Of a stretch of DNA of 5,454 nt, positions 1-5,454 are shown one piece after another. Positions within the stretch are counted from its first letter, which is position 1. Each line of letters starts with the position of its first letter. Made by a program: the position numbers and the translations under genes. The notes beneath the pieces are model-generated. The model did no database searches, was not told where the DNA came from, and saw only the letters and a program-made list of their open reading frames with translations. Where the stretch lies: contig CAKZJI010000413.1 in NCBI GenBank assembly GCA_936941515.1, positions 1 through 5,454 of the forward strand, written 5' to 3'. This stretch comes from an uncultured Propionibacteriaceae bacterium. GTDB taxonomy: Bacteria; Actinomycetota; Actinomycetes; Propionibacteriales; Propionibacteriaceae.

Positions 1-768
1 GACCCGCGTACATTTCCGGCAGCACCGGGCGGTGCCCGCACACGGCTGTCGGCCGGTCCAGATCCCGCAGCACCTGGGCCATGACCTTCCGCACGGCCTT
101 CGGATTCGCTGCCGCAGACTCCTCCGTCAGCTCATCGAAGGTCTCCACCCTGAGCTTGTTGGCCTTCGCGTACGGCTCCAGGGTCTGGGCACAACGAGCT
201 GATGCCGAGCTGACCAGCCGCTCAATCCCGAAGCACTCCAGCAACTCCACCAGGCGTTTCGCCTGTTTGCGGCCCCGGCCCGACAACCGCCGCTGCTGAT
301 CCGGCCCCGACCAGTGCTTCCGTTGCATCGCCTTCGCGTGCCGCACGATCAGCAGCGCGTTCGTCGGCGGCGCATCCAGCGCCTGCCGCACGATGGCAGC
401 CTCCTCAGGATAGGTGAGGCGCTTCAGAGCCTCCTGCACAGTCAGCCACTTCACAGCCGACACCTCGTCGTCGGGGCGACGAGGCCGCTGCCTGATGGGC
501 CGTGCCCGCCAGTAGTGGGTGATCTTCGGTCCATGCGACACCTTGTAGCGCAAGCTCTCCAGCCGCAGGTCAAGCTGCGCGTTCACCCCCGTCTCCTCGG
601 CGATCTCCCGGATTGCGGTCTCCGGCAGCAACTCGTCAGCCTCACCCTTGCCCTTCGGCAGCGACCAGTCGTCGTAGCGGTCCCGGTGGATCAGCAGGAC
701 CTGGGTGCCCTTGGTGTCATGCTGGCGCAGCAGCACACCGCCGGCTGCGACGATCTTCGGCTTCTTGC

Positions 769-772
<4 letters not shown>
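1..772 (-). CDS. mutT1: MutT1-type Nudix hydrolase / histidine phosphatase fusion (3' end outside window)
   Basis: My translation of the minus strand from ATG 772 stays open for 257 codons to the window edge, so the C-terminus is missing. The N-terminal half is a Nudix domain with a perfect Nudix box at residues 41-63 (Gx5Ex7REIAEETGV), which binds the metal and a nucleoside or dinucleoside polyphosphate. The C-terminal half is a histidine phosphatase domain with the RHG-type motif LLIVRHAKA (R144, H145), a conserved [10 protein letters not shown] stretch (188-197) and the second catalytic histidine in VCGHRP (H247). Mycobacterial MutT1 has this two-domain layout; it hydrolyses 8-oxo-(d)GTP to the diphosphate and also attacks dinucleoside polyphosphates, limiting mutation from oxidised guanine in the cytoplasm. 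The start codon overlaps the ppk stop as ATGA and has only a weak Shine-Dalgarno, so translation probably depends on ppk. A ppk-mutT1 neighbourhood is also known in Mycobacterium. The family call is firm; substrate preference is inferred. Confidence 0.92.
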
Positions 773-2841
<2,069 letters not shown>

Positions 2842-2844
2842 TGG

Positions 2845-2851
2845 CCTCCTT
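2845..2851 (-). promoter_or_regulatory. ribosome-binding site of ppk overlapping the mshD stop
   Basis: On the minus strand the sequence reads TAAGGAGGCCAATG. The strong Shine-Dalgarno AAGGAGG shares its first bases with the mshD TAA stop and lies only 3 nt before the ppk ATG, closer than the usual 5-9 nt. A ribosome finishing mshD would sit on this site, which suggests translational coupling. Confidence 0.75.
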
Positions 2852-3650
2852 ATCGGCGGTAATTGGTGTCAACGGTAAGCGTCTTGAAACCTGCGGCGCG
2901 GTATATGTCCACCACTCGCTCCTCGCTGGCCTCCACATAGAGCTCTACGCGCTTGCAGCCTATCGCCTTCAGGTGCGCCAGGCCCGCGCTCAGCAGCGCT
3001 CTGCCCAGGCCGGCCCCGCCATGGTCTGGCGATACTGCCAAGACATAGACTTCCCCGACGTCGGGTGTGTGCCGCTTGGTCCAGTGGAAGCCGACGATCT
3101 CGTCGTCGCAGGTCGCCACCAGCAAGCCCGCGCCCTCGAACCAGGCCTGCCGGGTCAGTGCGCGGAAATCGTCCAGGGAGAGGCGTCCCTGCTCTGGGTG
3201 ATGCGCGAAGGCTGTGGCATTGACAGCCACCACCTGCGCGGCGTCGCTGGGCTGGTAGGGGCGGATCCGGTAGCCGCTGGGGGCGGGGAATGGTGGGGCG
3301 GAACTGAGGGTGTGTCCCATCCGCAGTAATTCCCTGATAGGACGCAGGTCGAGTTTCCTGGCTATGGCCTCGGCGGCCGGTGTGGTGCGGAAGGCCCAGA
3401 AGCTGTGCGACGGTCTGTCTTCAAGGGCGCGTCTGGCCAGCTGGGTGCCGAGGCCCCGTCCGCGGGCACCGGGGGAGACTGCCAGCAGGATGGTCTCGTC
3501 GTGGTCGTCCAAGATGGCGAATCCGTCGCCCTCGGCGATGACCTCACCTGCGCGGGAGCCGTCAAGGACGAGGTGGGCGGAGTCATTCAGGGGGCTGAAG
3601 CCGTCGTGTGCCTCGACGGCCGCGGCGATGACTCGGGGATCTAATGGCAT
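2850..3650 (-). CDS. mshD: mycothiol synthase (two GNAT domains)
   Basis: Starting at ATG 3650 gives 266 aa. The enzyme acetylates the cysteine amine of Cys-GlcN-inositol with acetyl-CoA, the last step of mycothiol synthesis in the cytoplasm. Two tandem GNAT acetyltransferase domains are visible: the first has its acetyl-CoA loop at RGRGLG (63-68), the second at GGAGLG (211-216). MshD-specific signatures lie before and within the second domain: [16 protein letters not shown] (147-162), GFHWTKRH (187-194) and [10 protein letters not shown] (199-208). In characterised MshD only the C-terminal domain is catalytic; here both keep a recognisable loop. The frame is open upstream to ATG 3788, but the extra 46 residues are low-complexity Pro/Gly/Arg and run into the divergent promoter region. 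ATG 3650 has a good AGGAGA site 6 nt upstream, so I chose it. The protein is somewhat shorter than the roughly 300 aa usual for mycobacterial MshD. It is the first gene of the operon with ppk and mutT1. Confidence 0.92.
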   Translation of the reverse strand: MPLDPRVIAAAVEAHDGFSPLNDSAHLVLDGSRAGEVIAEGDGFAILDDHDETILLAVSPGARGRGLGTQLARRALEDRPSHSFWAFRTTPAAEAIARKLDLRPIRELLRMGHTLSSAPPFPAPSGYRIRPYQPSDAAQVVAVNATAFAHHPEQGRLSLDDFRALTRQAWFEGAGLLVATCDDEIVGFHWTKRHTPDVGEVYVLAVSPDHGGAGLGRALLSAGLAHLKAIGCKRVELYVEASEERVVDIYRAAGFKTLTVDTNYRR

Positions 3651-3656
3651 CACGGT

Positions 3657-3662
3657 TCTCCT
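3657..3662 (-). promoter_or_regulatory. ribosome-binding site of mshD (decides start)
   Basis: On the minus strand AGGAGA is followed by 6 nt and ATG at 3650. This normal spacing supports ATG 3650 over the upstream in-frame ATG 3788. Confidence 0.7.
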
Positions 3663-3734
3663 AACCAACGCAGTCGGTGGTGGGGGAAGTCCGGTGGGGT
3701 GACACGGGAAGCGTCCTCCCACTGCGGCACCACC

Positions 3735-3740
3735 ATCGTA
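3735..3740 (-). promoter_or_regulatory. candidate -10 box for the mshD-ppk-mutT1 operon
   Basis: TACGAT on the minus strand fits the actinobacterial TANNNT -10 pattern and would start transcription around 3728, giving a leader of roughly 80 nt before mshD. No convincing -35 hexamer is visible at the expected distance, so this is a weak prediction based on a short motif. Confidence 0.35.
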
Positions 3741-3782
3741 TCGGGGACCGGTGGGCTTTGGCCGTGCTGTTGCAGATCGAAG

Positions 3783-3788
3783 TAGCAT
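3783..3788 (+). promoter_or_regulatory. candidate -10 box, leaderless start of the discoidin-like gene
   Basis: TAGCAT (TANNNT) ends 6 nt before ATG 3795, which places the transcription start at the A of the start codon. There is no Shine-Dalgarno upstream. A TTGGCC at 3758-3763 could be a poor -35 with a 19-nt spacer. Leaderless mRNAs of this form are common in actinobacteria. Confidence 0.5.
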
Positions 3789-3794
3789 GACTTC

Positions 3795-4505
3795 ATGTCC
3801 AAACGCCTGCCCGACGAGTACTTCCGGCAGACGAGCACCGAGTCCTCCGACATCCGGTCTGACCGTCTCGAGCCCACTCGGCCGCGGAAGCGTTCGTCAA
3901 TGCGGCGTCAGGGCAGGGTTCCGGTGAGGATTGTGTTGGCGAGCTGCGTCGCTGCTCTGCTGCTGGGTTTCGCGGGGACGAAGGTGGCAACGGAGCTGAC
4001 GCTCTCCGACGAGGCGCCGTCGCCGACCCCAGTGGTCACCACCCGGTTGGACCTGGCCCCATACAGTGGGCGAACCACCCCGGTCAGCGTCATCAACGCC
4101 CGTGGGAACTGCGCACGAGGCGGCCCCGACCTGGCCGCGACTCTCATCGACTCCAGCCCCGAGACGGTGTGGCGTTGCTCAGGCTCTGGGGTGGGGGAGG
4201 CCGTGACTTTCGAGTTCATTCCCGGCACCAAGCTGGTGGGGTTGCGCTTGGTGAACGGCAACCTGGTGAATGATGCCTACCGGAAGGAACGCAGAATCCT
4301 GTCGGTGCGTTGGACGTTCAGCGACGGAACCTGGGTGGTGCAGCCGCTGTCGGCAAACCAGACGGGGGAGCAGGAGGTGCGGTTCCCGCCCATCGCCACC
4401 GACCAGGCCGTCATGTCGATCTTGACCACCACGGAGCCGGGCATCGACGATGGAGATCACGACGCCGTCGCCGTCTCCCGGGTGACGTTCCTCACCCAGG
4501 CGTAG
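3795..4505 (+). CDS. membrane-anchored discoidin-like (NADase-type glycan-binding domain) protein, function unknown
   Basis: This 236-aa protein has three parts. Residues 1-43 form a charged, Arg/Ser-rich cytoplasmic tail. Residues about 44-65 (VRIVLASCVAALLLGFAGTK region) form one hydrophobic membrane segment. After a Pro/Ser/Thr linker (about 71-82), residues about 95-234 form a beta-rich extracytoplasmic domain. Its pattern, with A.LID.SPETVWRC, VTFEF, VGLRLVNG (148-155), SVRWTFSDGTW (170-180) and closing SRVTFL (228-233), resembles the discoidin/F5-8C-like fold called NADase-type glycan-binding domain in actinobacterial proteins. C106 and C128 could form a disulfide. The positive N-terminus before the segment fits an N-in, C-out topology. 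No catalytic domain is present, so a binding or cell-surface scaffold role is possible but unproven. Related proteins often carry an N-terminal zinc ribbon, FHA or kinase part; I see no zinc ribbon cysteines here. No Shine-Dalgarno precedes ATG 3795, which fits leaderless translation. Confidence 0.85.
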   Translation: MSKRLPDEYFRQTSTESSDIRSDRLEPTRPRKRSSMRRQGRVPVRIVLASCVAALLLGFAGTKVATELTLSDEAPSPTPVVTTRLDLAPYSGRTTPVSVINARGNCARGGPDLAATLIDSSPETVWRCSGSGVGEAVTFEFIPGTKLVGLRLVNGNLVNDAYRKERRILSVRWTFSDGTWVVQPLSANQTGEQEVRFPPIATDQAVMSILTTTEPGIDDGDHDAVAVSRVTFLTQA

Positions 4506-4509
4506 CGGG

Positions 4510-4947
4510 CTACTCCCAGTGTGCGGTGTCGATCCAGATGGTGACGGGACCGTCATTGACGGAGGCCACTTTCATGTCGGCGCCGAAGACACCCCGCTCG
4601 ACGGTCGCGCCCAGGGCCTCCAGCTCCGTCGTCAGGGCTTCGACGATCGGCTCCGAGGCCGGTCCCGGTGCGGCCTTCGACCATCCGGGGCGGCGGCCCT
4701 TGCGGGTGCTGGCGAACAGTGTGAACTGGCTGACCACCAGGATGGGGGCGTCGACGTCGCTGGCCGAGCGTTCCCCATCGAGGATCCGCAGCCCCCAGAT
4801 CTTGGCGGCGAGGGACTTCGCGGTGGTGGCATCGTCATCATGCCCAACCCCGGCGAGCACGAGCAGGCCGGGACGCGGCAGCTCACCCACCACCTCACCA
4901 TCGACCTCGACGCTCGCGGACAGCACACGGGTGATCACAACACGCAT
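4510..4947 (-). CDS. dtd: D-aminoacyl-tRNA deacylase
   Basis: This 145-aa protein is full length for the bacterial DTD family. It hydrolyses D-aminoacyl-tRNAs (and glycyl-tRNA-Ala in several species), proofreading chirality after charging; it acts as a cytoplasmic homodimer. The N-terminus [20 protein letters not shown] is typical. The active-site motif SQFTLF lies at 73-78. The cross-subunit Gly-cis-Pro motif that rejects L-amino acids is NDGPVTIW at 131-138 (G133, P134), preceded by the family's FGADMKV (121-127). The segment [12 protein letters not shown] (83-94) matches the conserved loop of the family. All key residues are present. ATG 4947 has no Shine-Dalgarno, and a TAGACA hexamer ends 6 nt before it, suggesting a leaderless message. 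The gene runs head-on into the discoidin-like gene, with 4 nt between stops, and is divergent from the small membrane peptide gene. Confidence 0.97.
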   Translation of the reverse strand: MRVVITRVLSASVEVDGEVVGELPRPGLLVLAGVGHDDDATTAKSLAAKIWGLRILDGERSASDVDAPILVVSQFTLFASTRKGRRPGWSKAAPGPASEPIVEALTTELEALGATVERGVFGADMKVASVNDGPVTIWIDTAHWE

Positions 4948-4953
4948 GAGCGA

Positions 4954-4959
4954 TGTCTA
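4954..4959 (-). promoter_or_regulatory. candidate -10 box, leaderless start of dtd
   Basis: TAGACA on the minus strand ends 6 nt before the dtd ATG 4947, the same spacing as at the discoidin-like gene. The last base departs from TANNNT. No Shine-Dalgarno and no clear -35 are seen. Confidence 0.35.
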
Positions 4960-4993
4960 CCACGTCGCTCCGGGCATCGTCGGTGAGGGCGGG

Positions 4994-4999
4994 TAGGGT
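4994..4999 (+). promoter_or_regulatory. candidate -10 box for the small peptide / nitrobindin-like pair
   Basis: TAGGGT (TANNNT) ends 8 nt before GTG 5008. It points away from the dtd promoter within the 60-nt divergent gap 4948-5007. No -35 consensus is evident. Confidence 0.4.
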
Positions 5000-5007
5000 T
5001 GCCTGTC

Positions 5008-5109
5008 GTGGGAATGATCGCCGTGTGGGTGCTGGCCTTGACCTCGATAGGCATCGCGGTCGCAGCGTTTTCGCTGGCTGTCATCCAGGTGATGCGCAGA
5101 AAGGAATGA
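5008..5109 (+). CDS. 33-aa predicted single-pass membrane peptide, unknown function
   Basis: Translation from GTG 5008 gives a 33-residue peptide ending at TGA 5107-5109. Residues about 3-28 (MIAVWVLALTSIGIAVAAFS and onward to QVM) are one continuous hydrophobic helix, followed by a basic tail RRKE that should stay in the cytoplasm, giving N-out/C-in topology. An alternative ATG at 5014 would give 31 aa. It fills the otherwise empty gap between dtd and the nitrobindin-like gene. A TAGGGT -10-like hexamer lies 8 nt before GTG, and no Shine-Dalgarno is seen, so translation could be leaderless or nearly so. The last codons (AGA AAG GAA) supply a possible ribosome-binding site for the next gene, 7 nt downstream, so the two are probably coupled. 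I do not recognise a family; it does not look like the MetS small transporter subunit. Its size is below normal annotation cut-offs, so it could still be a chance ORF. Confidence 0.55.
   Translation: MGMIAVWVLALTSIGIAVAAFSLAVIQVMRRKE
5100..5105 (+). promoter_or_regulatory. ribosome-binding site of the nitrobindin-like gene
   Basis: AAAGGA lies inside the final codons of the 33-aa peptide gene, 11 nt before ATG 5117. The placement implies that translation of the small peptide passes over this site. Confidence 0.45.
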
Positions 5110-5116
5110 CAATGAC

Positions 5117-5454
5117 ATGGACGGTGTGCAGCACGTTGACATTGAGGTGCCGGAGGGCCTGAACCCGGAGCTCGTCGCGCTCGGCTGGCTCGTTGGCGTC
5201 TGGGAGGGCTCCGGCAATGGGCAGGACCATGAGGGCAACGACTTCACCTTCGAGCAGCGCATCGAGTTCACGCACAACGGCGGCAACTACCTCTTCTACG
5301 TCTCCCAGCTGTTCGGCATGTCCGAGGACGGCAAGTTCAACGAGCCCATGGGTATGGAGACCGGTTTCTGGAGGCCGAAGGCCGACGCCTCCCTGGAGGT
5401 GACGCTCACCAATTCCGACGGCTGGACTGAGGTGCTGCTCGGCAAGATCCAGGT
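5117..5454 (+). CDS. FABP family / nitrobindin-like beta-barrel protein (3' end outside window)
   Basis: The frame from ATG 5117 is open for 112 codons to the window edge. It begins VDIEVPEGLNPELVALGWLV, then shows the diagnostic GxWxGxG motif of the nitrobindin/DUF1794 (FABP-like) family as GVWEGSG (residues 27-33). Further strand motifs follow: FTFEQRIEFTHNGGNYLFY (43-61) and METGFWRP (80-87). Members are about 160-200 aa, ten-stranded beta barrels. Nitrobindins bind haem through a C-terminal histidine and can isomerise peroxynitrite to nitrate; M. tuberculosis Rv0813c is a family member. The haem histidine would lie beyond the window, so haem binding cannot be judged here. ATG 5117 is preceded by AAAGGA with 11 nt spacing, a little long. 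Upstream in frame there is a stop at 5090-5092 and no other start codon. It is probably co-transcribed with the 33-aa membrane peptide. Confidence 0.88.
   Translation, partial: MDGVQHVDIEVPEGLNPELVALGWLVGVWEGSGNGQDHEGNDFTFEQRIEFTHNGGNYLFYVSQLFGMSEDGKFNEPMGMETGFWRPKADASLEVTLTNSDGWTEVLLGKIQ

Noticed and set aside
3676..3708. G-rich stretch that might form a G-quadruplex
   Set aside because: Only three runs of three or more G are present, so a canonical four-tract quadruplex is not supported; in the mshD leader RNA the strand would be C-rich.
3730..3754. CCACC...GGTGG inverted repeat around the candidate mshD -10 box, plus ACCGGT palindrome at 3747-3752
   Set aside because: Arms are only 5 bp with a 15-nt gap and do not extend; such matches are frequent by chance in GC-rich DNA, so I do not call an operator.
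3651..3788. 46-residue N-terminal extension of MshD from ATG 3788
   Set aside because: It is low-complexity Pro/Gly/Arg sequence, covers the divergent promoter region, and the internal ATG 3650 has a well-spaced Shine-Dalgarno.
4310..4996. Plus-strand ORF (228 codons) spanning the discoidin-like gene end and antisense to dtd
   Set aside because: It is out of frame with the supported gene at 3795-4505 and opposite the intact dtd motifs SQFTLF and NDGPVTIW; its sequence shows no motif.

Overview
The window is GC-rich, densely coded DNA that looks like the chromosome of a mycothiol-producing actinobacterium. The evidence is a clear mycothiol synthase gene, a mycobacterial-type MutT1 (Nudix plus histidine phosphatase fusion) beside a polyphosphate kinase, an actinobacterial FABP/nitrobindin-type gene, and several starts that look leaderless. 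A Propionibacteriaceae-like host is my guess from the general feel of the proteins; nothing in the window proves it. I see no tRNA, rRNA, insertion sequence, phage gene, CRISPR array or toxin-antitoxin pair. This reads as core genome, not an accessory island.

Layout. Bases 3650 down to 1 (minus strand) carry a compact three-gene operon in the order mshD (mycothiol synthase, 266 aa), ppk (polyphosphate kinase 1, 690 aa) and mutT1 (Nudix/histidine phosphatase, cut by the left window edge). mshD and ppk are 8 nt apart, with the ppk ribosome-binding site lying over the mshD stop codon. ppk and mutT1 overlap by 4 nt (ATGA). A 144-nt divergent intergenic region (3651-3794) separates this operon from a plus-strand gene at 3795-4505. 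That gene encodes a single-pass membrane protein with an extracytoplasmic discoidin-like (NADase-type glycan-binding) domain. It converges on dtd (D-aminoacyl-tRNA deacylase, minus strand, 4510-4947) with only 4 nt between the stop codons. A 60-nt divergent region (4948-5007) then leads to a plus-strand pair: a 33-aa predicted single-pass membrane peptide (5008-5109, not previously named as far as I can tell) and, 7 nt later, a FABP/nitrobindin-like gene (5117 to the right edge, incomplete).

How they fit together. Several genes concern protection from chemical damage. mshD makes the low-molecular-weight thiol mycothiol. mutT1 cleans oxidised nucleotides. Ppk makes the stress polymer polyphosphate. 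The nitrobindin-like protein belongs to a haem family linked to reactive nitrogen chemistry. Dtd removes D-amino acids mischarged onto tRNA. The tight coupling of mshD, ppk and mutT1 makes co-expression very likely; a shared stress-response role is inference. The points most worth a second look are the small membrane peptide coupled to the nitrobindin-like gene, the uncharacterised anchored discoidin-like protein, and the cluster of apparently leaderless promoters. I did not find convincing evidence of a wholly new multi-gene system.
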